Under the pieces are notes generated by a model. The model did no database searches. It saw only the letters and a list, made by a program, of their open reading frames with translations, and had not been told where the DNA came from. DNA of 64,000 bases, taken from contig JADJVI010000022.1 of NCBI GenBank assembly GCA_016710645.1, forward strand, positions 92,554 through 156,553, read 5' to 3'. The position numbers and the translations under genes were made by a program. The stretch is from Actinomycetales bacterium. Lineage in GTDB: Bacteria; Actinomycetota; Actinomycetes; Actinomycetales; Dermatophilaceae. Of this stretch, positions 1 through 9,099 are shown in pieces. Position 1 is the first letter of the stretch. Each line of letters begins with the position of its first letter.

Positions 1-468
1 GGGATCTGGTGGTGCTACTTCGCCATCCCGTGGGGCGACCTGCTCGCGGCCTATCGCGCCAAGGGGATGGGCTTCGGCTACGGCCACATGCCGCTCTACG
101 TCGTGCTTGCCGCCATCGGAGCCGGCCTGCACGTCGTCGCCTACTACGTAGAGGGCGAGGCGACCATCGGGGCGGTCGGCGCCATGCTCACCCTCGCCAT
201 CCCGGTCGGCTTGGCCGTGCTGGGGATCTTCACCTTCGCCAATTACCTTCTGCCGGGCGGAAACTCGTTCCACACCCGGCTGATGAGCATGGTGGGGGCG
301 GCGTTGGTGGCGGCGGTCGCCCTGGCAGCACTGGGTGTGCCGATCGCCTGGTGTCTCGGGGTCGTCATGCTCTCGCCGTGGATGGCGGTCACGGCATACG
401 AGGTCAAGGGGCATCGCTATCTGGCACTGCTGTTGGAGAAGTACGGCGTGACCTCCACCCACGCCTGA
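1..468 (+). CDS. LtrA-like low temperature requirement membrane protein, C-terminal part
   Basis: The reading frame is open from the first base, so this is the 3' end of a gene that starts before the window. The 155 visible residues begin with an aromatic stretch (WWCYFAIPWGDLL), then GYGHMPLY, then several hydrophobic helices (about residues 38-58, 61-82 and 98-125). The aromatic motif followed by a Gly-Tyr-Gly-His motif matches what I remember of the LtrA family of multipass membrane proteins, whose biochemical role is unknown. The protein ends at a TGA at 466-468, about 40 bp before the convergent ATPase gene. It carries one copy of the CGGCATAC octamer (about 392) encoding Thr-Ala-Tyr. 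The family call is from memory of the motif; the membrane nature is clear. Confidence 0.6.
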   Translation, partial: GIWWCYFAIPWGDLLAAYRAKGMGFGYGHMPLYVVLAAIGAGLHVVAYYVEGEATIGAVGAMLTLAIPVGLAVLGIFTFANYLLPGGNSFHTRLMSMVGAALVAAVALAALGVPIAWCLGVVMLSPWMAVTAYEVKGHRYLALLLEKYGVTSTHA

Positions 469-511
469 GCACTGGCACTGGAACTGGCGCTGGCGCGGAT
501 GCGACCCCGCG

Positions 512-1732
512 TCAGCGGTGCACGGGCTGCGTCAGGGCCGCGATCGGCACGGCCCATAGCCGCTCCCCGAGTGGATAGCTGTCTCGGCCGGAGTGAACCA
601 CGAGTCCCAGCAAGAACCGCTCGCCTTGTTGATCGCGCAGCCACTCCAACGTTCGCGCGTCGGCCGGGCCGGGATGCGTGCCGAGCTTGACCTCGATACC
701 CACCAGCCCCGCCGCGGTCTCCACCACCGCGTCGACCTCGCGCTCTCCGGCGCTGGTGCGCAGGTGCAACAGGGCACCCCGCACAAGATCGACCTGCGGT
801 CGCAGCTGCTGCATGACAAAGGACTCGAGGTAGCGCCCAGCCACGGAGTGATTCGCCCGGAGGTCGGAAACCGCGAGGTCCGACAGAGCCAGGGCCATCG
901 CCGTGTCTGCGAGGAATCGCTTGGGATAGGCCGTCAGGCGGGCGAGGCGATTGCTGGAGAAGGCCGGGGTCGGCACGGAGAGATGGGCCCGCAACAGCAG
1001 GTCGTCGTAGTGCTTCCAGGTCACCTTGTTGATGTCGGCTGCCTCCCAAACCCGTTGATCGGGCACGGCCTGCCCGGTCAACGTGGCCAGGACCCGAAGC
1101 GTGCGCAGCACTCGTGACGCGTCGCGGCCCTCATCCCCACCGCGTTGAGCCACCACAGCCGCATACGCATCCAGGAAGAAGGTGGGATCTGGCAGCTGGC
1201 GCGCGGCGGGAAAACCCGGCTGAGCCAGCCAGTCGAGGTCGAACGCGGACGGCGCGCCCGCGGACGCCACCCATTCGTTTCCCGCCACGAGCGACTGAAG
1301 CAGGGTCGTCTCGCCGCCGCGCCCCGCCAGCTCCGCGCGGGTCATGGGACGCATGACGTAGCGGGCTCCCCGCCCGGTGAGTGGATAGGTCGGCCCGTAT
1401 GCGGCGGGCTCGACGCTGCCGGTGAGGATGAAGCGGCCGGGCGCGGGGTCGTCGTCGACGATCCGCTTGATCGTCCAGAGCAGGTCGGTTCCCGCGAGCT
1501 GCCATTCGTCGACCAGAACCGGAGCCGGGAGCGCCCGCAGATACCCCTCGGCGTCAGCGCGAAGCTGGTCGAGGTCACGCGGAAGCATGATGACTGACCG
1601 GGCCAAGCGACGCGCTGACGTGGTCTTGCCGACCCCTCGCGGCCCGTCGAGGACCAGCACGGGCGCACCGGTCAACGCCGACTGAAGGGTCAGGTCGAGG
1701 TGGCGTGGCAGGTAGTCCACGGGGATGGCCAT
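512..1732 (-). CDS. ATP-binding protein, AAA_14/DUF4143 type
   Basis: A 406-residue protein with a Walker A motif GPRGVGKTT at residues 30-38, a Walker B-like LVDEW at 73-77 and a sensor-like RFILTGS at about 100-106. This is the layout of AAA_14 ATPases that carry a C-terminal DUF4143 domain. The C-terminal part ends with a restriction-endonuclease-like pattern: Asp334, then Glu347-Val-Lys349 (D-x12-ExK), which could be a PD-(D/E)XK fold. The biological role of this family is not established; members are common in archaea and actinobacteria and often stand alone, as here. The ATG at 1730-1732 follows an inverted repeat, so the gene may be autoregulated. It converges on the LtrA-like gene. 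Confidence 0.8.
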   Translation of the reverse strand: MAIPVDYLPRHLDLTLQSALTGAPVLVLDGPRGVGKTTSARRLARSVIMLPRDLDQLRADAEGYLRALPAPVLVDEWQLAGTDLLWTIKRIVDDDPAPGRFILTGSVEPAAYGPTYPLTGRGARYVMRPMTRAELAGRGGETTLLQSLVAGNEWVASAGAPSAFDLDWLAQPGFPAARQLPDPTFFLDAYAAVVAQRGGDEGRDASRVLRTLRVLATLTGQAVPDQRVWEAADINKVTWKHYDDLLLRAHLSVPTPAFSSNRLARLTAYPKRFLADTAMALALSDLAVSDLRANHSVAGRYLESFVMQQLRPQVDLVRGALLHLRTSAGEREVDAVVETAAGLVGIEVKLGTHPGPADARTLEWLRDQQGERFLLGLVVHSGRDSYPLGERLWAVPIAALTQPVHR

Positions 1733-1733
1733 G

Positions 1734-1785
1734 CATTAAAGGCTACTCGCTATCCGCAAATGCAGCTATTGAGTAGCGGTTAATG
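1734..1785. promoter_or_regulatory. Imperfect inverted repeat just upstream of the ATPase gene
   Basis: The left arm cattaaaggctactc (1734-1748) pairs with the right arm gagtagcggttaatg (1771-1785), 13 of 15 positions, with a 22-base spacer. It begins one base upstream of the ATPase start codon and is AT-richer than its surroundings. It could be an operator overlapping the promoter or leader of the minus-strand ATPase gene. No transcription start was identified. Confidence 0.5.
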
Positions 1786-1951
1786 CGGCTGTCGGCACTG
1801 CGCTAGGCGGAGCGTGCGTCCTGGCGCTCGTTCTGCCTAGCCAGGGGAGCCCCGCCAGCCGTCGAGAGGTGCGGAACACCGCGCCGGTATGCCGTGCAGC
1901 CGCCTTTGCGACGTGGCTCGCCGCGTGGGGGCGCGCCACTACGGTGGGTTG

Positions 1952-3190
1952 GTGAGCACCCCGCTGAACCTGGCGCGGGCGATGGGCGAGGACCTCGTCG
2001 CGTTGCGCCGCGATCTGCACCGGCACCCCGAGATCGGGCTGCACCTGCCGCGCACCCAGCAGCGGGTGCTCGATGCGCTGGCCGGGCTGGACCTGGAGAT
2101 CACTCTCGGCGCTGGGCTCTCGTCGGTGGTCGCGGTGTTGCGGGGCCGTGCCGCCACCCCAGCGGGCGCCGAGCGGCCGGTGGTCCTCCTGCGCGGCGAC
2201 ATGGACGCCCTCCCGGTGCAGGAGGACCTCCCCCACGACTGGGTGTCGGCCACCCCCGGGGCGATGCACGCCTGCGGGCACGACCTGCACGTCGCCGCCC
2301 TCGTCGGCGCCGCGCGAATTCTGCACGAGCTGCGCGATGACCTCGCCGGCGACGTCGTCTTCATGTTCCAGCCCGCCGAGGAAGGACCCGGCGGGGCCGA
2401 ACCCATGATCGCCGAGGGTGCCCTCGACGCGGCTGGGAGGCGAGCGGACACGGCATACGCGCTGCATGTCATCTCCAGTGAGCACCCGCGCGGGGTGTGG
2501 TGGGGGCGGCCGGGACCCGAGATGGCTGCGAGCGACGAGTTCACCATCGTCGTGCGCGGGCGGGGCGGGCACGGGTCGGCGCCGCATCGCACGCTCGACC
2601 CGGTGCCGGTGGCGTGCGAGATCGTGCTCGCGCTGCAGTCGACGGTCGCGCGTGGGCACTCGATCTGGGACCCGGTCGTAGTGACGGTCGGCACGCTGCA
2701 CGCGGGCACGGCACCCAACATCATCAGCGACGACGCGACCATGACCGGCACGCTGCGGAGCTTTTCGGCGGCGGCGCGGACGCAACTCCACAACGAGGTC
2801 GTCAGGGTGGCCGAGCAGATCGCTGCCGCGCACGGGATGCGCGCCGAGGTGTCGCTGCATCTGGGCTACCCAGTGACGGTCAACAACCCGGCCGAGTTTG
2901 CCTTCGCCAAGGCGACCATCCTCGACCTGTTCGGCACCGAGAGGTGGGTCGACATGCCCGATCCCGAGGCCGGCGCGGAGGATTTCTCCTATGTGCTGCA
3001 GGAGGTGCCGGGGGCCTATGTCTTCCTCAGCGCCTGCGCGAGCTCCGATCCGCAGACGGCGGAGGACAATCACTCGCCGCGTGCAGACTTCGACGACTCG
3101 GTGCTGCCCGATGCGGCCGCCCTACTGGCCGAGCTCGCCCTGCGCCGCTGCCGCTCCTCGGTGGAGCTGCCGAGGGGGGACCGCGCATGA
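1952..3190 (+). CDS. M20-family metallopeptidase / amidohydrolase
   Basis: A 412-residue hydrolase starting at GTG 1952; the in-frame ATG at 1889 would add 21 residues that do not look like this family. It has the family's two-metal signatures: GDMDALPVQED, then HACGHD, then an EEGPGGAEPM segment carrying the expected general-base glutamate, and a late AGAEDFSY metal-ligand motif. A lid/dimerisation domain begins near GRGGHGSAPHRT. Known relatives remove acyl groups from amino acids (N-acyl-L-amino acid or hippurate type) or cleave indole-acetyl conjugates; the substrate cannot be read from sequence. The stop overlaps the next start (ATGA), so it is translationally coupled to the DUF2252 gene. 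Confidence 0.85.
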   Translation: MSTPLNLARAMGEDLVALRRDLHRHPEIGLHLPRTQQRVLDALAGLDLEITLGAGLSSVVAVLRGRAATPAGAERPVVLLRGDMDALPVQEDLPHDWVSATPGAMHACGHDLHVAALVGAARILHELRDDLAGDVVFMFQPAEEGPGGAEPMIAEGALDAAGRRADTAYALHVISSEHPRGVWWGRPGPEMAASDEFTIVVRGRGGHGSAPHRTLDPVPVACEIVLALQSTVARGHSIWDPVVVTVGTLHAGTAPNIISDDATMTGTLRSFSAAARTQLHNEVVRVAEQIAAAHGMRAEVSLHLGYPVTVNNPAEFAFAKATILDLFGTERWVDMPDPEAGAEDFSYVLQEVPGAYVFLSACASSDPQTAEDNHSPRADFDDSVLPDAAALLAELALRRCRSSVELPRGDRA

Positions 3191-4638
3191 CTCCGCATGT
3201 CGTCGACGGGGCCAACGGCGAGGACTACGTCTCGCTGCGCCGGCGGCCGATGTCGCGCGAGGAGCGGTTTGCCTTCGGGAAATCGTTGCGGCAGAGGGTG
3301 TCTCGCGCCGACCTCGCCATCCACACCACTGATCGCAGCCGCCCCGATCCGGTCGCCCTCATCCAGACCAGCCACCTCGGTCGGGTCACAAGCCTCATCC
3401 CGATCCGCGTCGCCCGGATGGTGGGGTCGCCCTATGGCTTCCTGCGCGGCAGCGCGGTGGTCATGGCCGACGACGTCGCCAACCTGCCCGCGACCGGGAT
3501 CACGCCGGTCGTGGCGGGCGACGCTCACCTGGGCAATTTCGGCTTCTACGCTTCCCCCGAGGGCGAACTCGTCATCGACATCAACGATTTCGACGAGGCC
3601 CACCCCGGTGGTTGGGAGTGGGACCTGCGTCGGTTGGTCGCCTCCATCTGGGTGGCCGGCCGCGAGAACGGCGCCGGCGAGGACCGGTGCGCCGAGGCCG
3701 TGATCTCGTGCGTCACGGCATACCGGGATCAAGTCTGGAAACTCGCGCGGCAGTCGCTGCTGTCGCGCTCCTACGCGCGGCTGGACGCCGACCGGCTCAG
3801 CGCGACGACGTCGGACGTGCGGCTGCGCGAGGTGATCAAGCGCTCGGCCCGCAAGGCGCGTGCCCGCACCAGCGACCGCGCCCTGCCGCGATTCACTCGC
3901 GAGGACGGCCAGACCCGGCGCATCGTCGAGGAGCCGCCACTCATCACCCGCCTCGACGAGACCGAGTATGCCGTCGTGGCAGCGGGATTGGATGACTACC
4001 TCGCGACGCTGGCGCCGCACTGGCGACGGGTGCTCGGCGGCTATCACCTGGTCGACATCGCCCACAAGGTCGTCGGCGTCGGGAGTGTCGGGCTGCGGGC
4101 CTATGTCGCGCTGCTGGAGGGATCGAGCCCGTCGGATGTCGTCTTCCTGCAGCTCAAGCAGGCGCGACGGTCGGTGCTCGCCCCCTATGTGCACGGCGAG
4201 AAGGCCTGGCACGAGCATCAGGGGCACCGGGTCGTGGAGTACCAGCAGGCCCTGCAGACGGTCAGCGACCCGCTGCTCGGCTGGACCACGCTCGACGCCC
4301 GGCATTACTACGTGCGCCAGTTCCGCAACTCCAAGGGCACCGTCCCGCTGGACGCCATGGACGCCGCCGCGCTCATCGCCTACGCCGGGGTGGTCGGCAA
4401 CTTGCTGGCCAAGGGCCACGCCCGCACCAGCGGCGCGTCGATGATCGCCGGCTATCTGGGGCGCTCGGATGCGGCCGCGCTGGCTCTGGTCGATTTCGCC
4501 CGCGGGTATGCCGACCAGACCGAAGCCGACCATGCGGCGTTGGTGGCGGCGGTGCGTCGTGGCGACCTGCCCTGCGACCCGGCGGCCCTGGAGGCGTCGG
4601 GGTCAGCTTTCCGTCCCGGCACGGGTTCCACTCCCTGA
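3187..4638 (+). CDS. DUF2252 family protein
   Basis: A 483-residue protein starting at the ATG that overlaps the upstream stop codon. GDAHLGNFG (residues 111-119) and DINDFDE (131-137) resemble the catalytic and metal-binding loops of kinase-like (aminoglycoside-phosphotransferase-like) folds. These are the hallmarks of DUF2252, a common actinobacterial family with no proven function. The gene ends at 4638, about 180 bp before the IS1380 remnant. Co-transcription with the M20 hydrolase is likely from the overlap, but no functional link is known. Confidence 0.85.
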   Translation: MTPHVVDGANGEDYVSLRRRPMSREERFAFGKSLRQRVSRADLAIHTTDRSRPDPVALIQTSHLGRVTSLIPIRVARMVGSPYGFLRGSAVVMADDVANLPATGITPVVAGDAHLGNFGFYASPEGELVIDINDFDEAHPGGWEWDLRRLVASIWVAGRENGAGEDRCAEAVISCVTAYRDQVWKLARQSLLSRSYARLDADRLSATTSDVRLREVIKRSARKARARTSDRALPRFTREDGQTRRIVEEPPLITRLDETEYAVVAAGLDDYLATLAPHWRRVLGGYHLVDIAHKVVGVGSVGLRAYVALLEGSSPSDVVFLQLKQARRSVLAPYVHGEKAWHEHQGHRVVEYQQALQTVSDPLLGWTTLDARHYYVRQFRNSKGTVPLDAMDAAALIAYAGVVGNLLAKGHARTSGASMIAGYLGRSDAAALALVDFARGYADQTEADHAALVAAVRRGDLPCDPAALEASGSAFRPGTGSTP

Positions 4639-4817
4639 CAAAGGGATTGGGTGCGCATTCCCTAGCCTCCGTCTTTCATGAGTCAGCGAGGTCGCTGCCC
4701 TGAGGCGGTTGGGTGAGGGCGGGGACGGCGAACCGGGGGTGTGGGCAGGACCGGGTGCCGCGTGGCGCTGCGGTGCGGGTCTCCTGGTGGCTCCGGGTCG
4801 AGGGTGTGCAGGGACGG

Positions 4818-6210
4818 TCAGGCGGCTCGTGGGATGGCGATGATGCGGGCGAAGACAGCGACGATGTCGTGGACCCAGGGCCAGGTCTTGGGAACCGCAG
4901 CCTCCGCCGTCGTGCGCCGCGGGTGATCCGGGCTGGGACGTGCAGCAGCCGGTAGCGCAGTGCTTTGGGTTCGCAGTCGGCCAGCCGCTGCGGGAGGGCG
5001 AGCAGGCGCAGCCAAGCGATGAGGTCGGCCGCGATCGCGACGGCTACCAGCCAGGCTTGGTTGATCGCGTACTCCCTGGAGGGCAGCCGTCCGAGACCGG
5101 TGTCCTTGGCGTGCCGGATCCGGTCTTCGACGCGGGCGTGCGCGCGGTGGCGGGCTTCGAGGAACTGCAAGGCACCGGTGGTGGTGTTGGTGGCGAACGC
5201 TTGGTAGCGCCATCCGTCGCTCTCTTCGAACAGGGACAGCTGGGCGCCGGGGTGGGGCCGTTCGCGGCGCGCGATCACCCGCATCCCGTCCGGCCACAAC
5301 GTCCGGACATGGGCCGGGAGCAGGCCGGTGATCTCGGCGACGTCAGCCTCCACGCGCGGGTCGCCGTGGGCGTCGATTGCCGGGGACCACACGCCCTTCT
5401 TCGGGATCGCGGTGATCGCGGTGCGGACGTGCTCGGTGACCGCGAACCCAACCGAATACTGCATGGATCGGCCACGTTTGGCGTCCTGAGCGGTCAGCCA
5501 GTTCAGCAGTGCGTGCGAGGCGCCCGCCCCATCGACACGGACCAGCAGCTTCTTGCGGTGTGCCCGCGGGACTTGGGCCAGCGCAGCGGTCAGGACCTCG
5601 ATGTGGTCGGCGGCGGTGTTCGCGCCGGCGTTGCCCGGACGCAGCGCCATGGTGAGCAGCTCAGAGGTGTTGTCGCACCATACGCCGAGCGGGTGGAACC
5701 CGAAGGTGTGCTTGAACGTGGCCGCCGCGTTCTCCTTCTCGGAGTGGGCCACCACGATCGTGGCATCCACATCAAGGACGACCAGGTCCTTCTCAAGGAT
5801 GCGGTCGGCGACCCGCGCCGCCGGCGGCCCACCGGCCAGGTCCCACACCCGTGCTCTCGTGCGGGCCCGCGCCCTCTGGACCCGGCGCAACCTGGCCGGG
5901 GTGAGCTCGTCAGGGCCCGCCACACCGTAGGCGGTGAGGCAACCGACCCCAACACGGCGTCTTGATGGCGCAGAGTGTCAATGTCGGCGATCGCCTCCCC
6001 ACCACCGGCGAGCATCGTGGCCACATCCACCAGCACCTGTCCGCGGTCATGCCCCGGCACGAAACCACGACGCGTCAGGGCGCTGGAGAACTCGCCGGTC
6101 AGGCCGACCCGATCCGCCAGCAGCCGCACCGCCAAACCCCCAGCGTGGGCGACCACGCCGACACCATCACCAGAGACCGACAGGCCCGCAGCCCACGCTG
6201 TACTCTTCAC
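4818..6210 (-). pseudogene. IS1380-family transposase, disrupted by two frameshifts
   Basis: The reading starts at GTG 6210 (MKSTAWAAGLSVSGDG), contains the DDE-family first strand VVLDVDATIV and the PGNAGANTAADH motif typical of IS1380 transposases, and ends with a WPWVHDIVAVFARII tail. It needs two frame changes. Near 5910/5911 one base is missing after ...TVWRAL. Near 4890-4892 a four-base run appears shortened to GGG, so the tail lies in another frame ending at 4818. IS1380 transposases are normally one continuous ORF of about 450-470 codons, so this copy is either dead or mis-sequenced. I could not identify its terminal inverted repeats or a target duplication. Confidence 0.85.
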
Positions 6211-6236
6211 CTACCAAGTGCCTTCCCGTACCGTTC

Positions 6237-6258
6237 CTTGTGACGTCGCAATCACAAG
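6237..6258. promoter_or_regulatory. Inverted repeat upstream of the TIR-like operon
   Basis: CTTGTGA (6237-6243) and TCACAAG (6252-6258) form a perfect 7-bp inverted repeat with an 8-base spacer. It is nested inside a second, looser repeat (taccaagtgcc at 6212-6222 against ggcactttggt at 6276-6286). The region is AT-richer than its surroundings and lies about 100 bp before the first TIR-like gene, in the only plausible promoter space for that operon. It could equally be part of the right end of the IS1380 remnant. Confidence 0.4.
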
Positions 6259-6361
6259 TATTCCGTTACAGGACAGGCACTTTGGTACATCCAGGGAGCG
6301 TGTCACCCCCGCACCCATGAAGGACCGAGGCTAGCGCGCGCCGAGATGGGGATGGGTATTC

Positions 6362-9099
6362 TTGCCGGCTGTGAAGTTCAGCCGAGATACCGATTCCGGA
6401 TCTGCACTGGCTGAAGCACAACGACCCGATGAAACGCGTCCGCGCCTGTGGTTGCTGGACGGTCGGGAAGACTCGTCCGACGATCTTTGCGCGCGACTCG
6501 CGCAGCAGCTGGACGGCGCGGGCTTCCATGTCACACTGCAGCGCTCGTCAGCTGAGCCGGAGCCCGCGTGGATTCTCGCGCTCCTTCCACCTCGGGAGGG
6601 TCTATCCGTCACCAGCCTGGAAGCTGCATATCAGGCATTTCCGGCCCGTTTCATTCCGATGGTGGTCGGGTCCACGCCGTCCCCCGTCTTCGGTCATCTC
6701 TCGCAGATCGTCACCCCCGCCGCAGACATGTCGCGCGCGGTGCAGCAGATCGCCCTGCTGACCCAGGCGTCGGGCGTCGAGCGCCTTGAGGTCGACGAGT
6801 GGGTCAACCGTGCTCGTGCCTGGAGCCGGGCGGGTCGACCCCGCCGTGCGCTGGAGCTGCACCGGGATCTCGGCGGCCTCACGTCTGCTCTGCGAACTGC
6901 CGGGCGCATCGGTCACTCGGCAGCGCCTGAACTCGCCGATTACCTACGCGAGTGCACGGCCGCAGCCCGTCGCAGGTCTCGCCGGTTCGCGATCACCAGC
7001 GCCGTGGCGGCGACCAGCCTGGTGGCCTTCTCCGGCCTCGCCCTCGGAGCGAGGACAAACCAGTCCGCAGCCGCCACGGCTGCCGACCTGCGCGCCGCCG
7101 AGAGTGCGAGCAGTAGGTTCGTCCGCCTGGCCGACGAAGCCCTGCGATCTGGCACCGACCCCGACCTTCCCTATCTCCTCGTCGGCGAAGCACTCCGGTC
7201 GAAAGCCACCGACCAGGCCATCACGATGGCCCGGCGAGTCCTGGACGCGATACCTGAACACGTATCCATCCCGCTGGGCGAGTCCGCGGCCCAGGTGGCG
7301 ACATCCCTCGACGGATCGCGAATCGCTGTCACCCTTTCGACGGGCGCGGTTCAAGTGCGGGGGGCCGACGGCGCACTGCTGCAGAGCCTCGAGCCGACTG
7401 CAGATGGGAACGGTTCGCCCTCTAGAACGGTCCTTTCCCCGGATGGCACGCGGCTGGCCATCCTCGCCCATCGAACCCGTGTCTTTCGGGAGGGTGAACA
7501 GAGCCAGGATGTCGACCTGGGTGGCACCCCGCTCACCGGATGGTTCCGCGACGACGTGCTGATGGTCGTGACAACAACCGGGCTCACCACGGTGGACGGG
7601 GCGGGACAGGTGGAGACTGTCACCACTCTGCTTCCCAGCACGCTTGGCCCGGCCGTTGCCGCGGATGTGACGCCCGACGGCAAGACCGTCGCCGTGACCG
7701 ACGGCACCCGCTTATGGGTGGGGCGGACCGACGGCTCGGCCACGGTGGTCGACAGCGCTCCGGGCGACATCGCGGGGGTCGTTCTCGACCATTCGGCGAC
7801 CTGGATCGCACTCATCCACGGGACAGCCAAGAACGCTCTCCTCAGCCTGACCGGTTCGAAGCTCACGCCGTCAATCTCAGATCAGGCCAGCTACGCCAGG
7901 GGACCGGAGGGTGTCCTCGTGACGATCCGCCGAGATGGTCGCGCGTGTCTTTTCCAACCAGAAGTAGGTCATGAGTACTTCTGTCCGCCCGCCCATGTAG
8001 GAGCGCTCAAGACCTCGGCGCCCCTAGGCAGAGGGGGATGGTCACGGCGGGCTCAGATGGCTTCCTGCGGTTGTGGCGTGGCATCCCTATTCCGAAGTCA
8101 CCGAATGCGTTTGCCATCGCCCCTGACCGCATCCCCAACAAGGACTCGAGCACCGTGGCGTGGCGCCGGTCCCGGGTAGAAGTCGACCGCACAACCGGGA
8201 CTGGCGCGGTGTTGGTTTACCCGGCCGGCACGGCGGTGACGTTCAGCACCGCAGATTTCACGCAGATCAGGTCGACCTTCCTCAAAATCCCCGCCGGCCA
8301 ATACGGCATCGCGCTCTCGCCGGGAGGACACTTCATCGGTCAGGCGTGGCAAGAGGGCAGCACCCTCGCCCTCGACCTCGCCACCATGAAAGTCCGCTGG
8401 ACGAGCACGGTTGCCCCGCCAGCCAGCGCCACCCTCGCGGTCGTCATCGACCGCGCCGGAAACAGCATCGTGGCTGCTTCCCCCCACGAGGCTCAGCAGT
8501 GGCTCTCGGACGGCACGACCCGCAAGGTCTCGCTTCGGGGTGACCCGGTTCAGGCGCTGATCGGACGCGAGGGGTCGGTGACGGCCGTAGACAAGGCCGG
8601 CGAGACCTACCGTCTGGGTCCTGACACCGGGAGTTCTTCGCTTGTCGCGTTCCCGAGTTGCTCGGGCGAAACAGCGGCGATGGATGTCGATGCGTCCGGA
8701 CGGGGGTATCGGGTCCTGAGCAACGGTGCGCTCATCACCTGCAACAACACCAGCGCCACCCCCTTGACTCTGCTCCCCGAGTCCCTGCGGGCCTTCGCGG
8801 CCAAGGTGGATGACGACGGCCGACGGCTGGCGCTCTTCGGTCCGAGTGAGACTCTGGTCCTCGACACGAGCAGCGGCGAGCCGCTCCTGCACACCTTCGA
8901 CCGATCGTGGGTGGGGCCGATCGACGATCTCACCTTCCTCGATGAGGAGAGGGTGCTCGCCGTCACTCACGCAGGAGTCCTCACCGTGCGCACGCTCGCG
9001 TCCTCCTCGACGATCGCGGATCGGGTCTCGGCTGCTGTTCCAAGGGCTCCGACCGCCGACGAGATCCACGTGTTCGGACTGCCGGAAGGCTCCCGATGA
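6362..9099 (+). CDS. TIR-like / transmembrane / beta-propeller protein (one frameshift in this sequence)
   Basis: About 912 residues once a single-base deletion is corrected. The frame runs from TTG 6362 (or GTG 6371) to about 8033. There a G run (8033-8037) seems one base short, and the protein continues in the next frame as GMVTAGSDGFLRLW, a typical WD40-like blade. Residues 28-100 look like a degenerate TIR domain: SLEAAYQAFPARFIP aligns with the RWELEVARDLGKVIA segment of the downstream protein and keeps the glutamate (Glu87). An Arg-rich stretch (203-208) precedes one transmembrane helix (about 209-230), then a helical linker, then a repeat-rich beta-propeller-like region. The positive-inside rule puts the N-terminus in the cytosol and the propeller outside. 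The stop overlaps the next start. Function unknown. Confidence 0.7.

Noticed and set aside
4818..6210. Programmed frameshifting in the IS1380 transposase
   Set aside because: IS1380 transposases are single ORFs, and neither shift site shows a slippery heptamer; degenerate copy or sequence error explains the data better.
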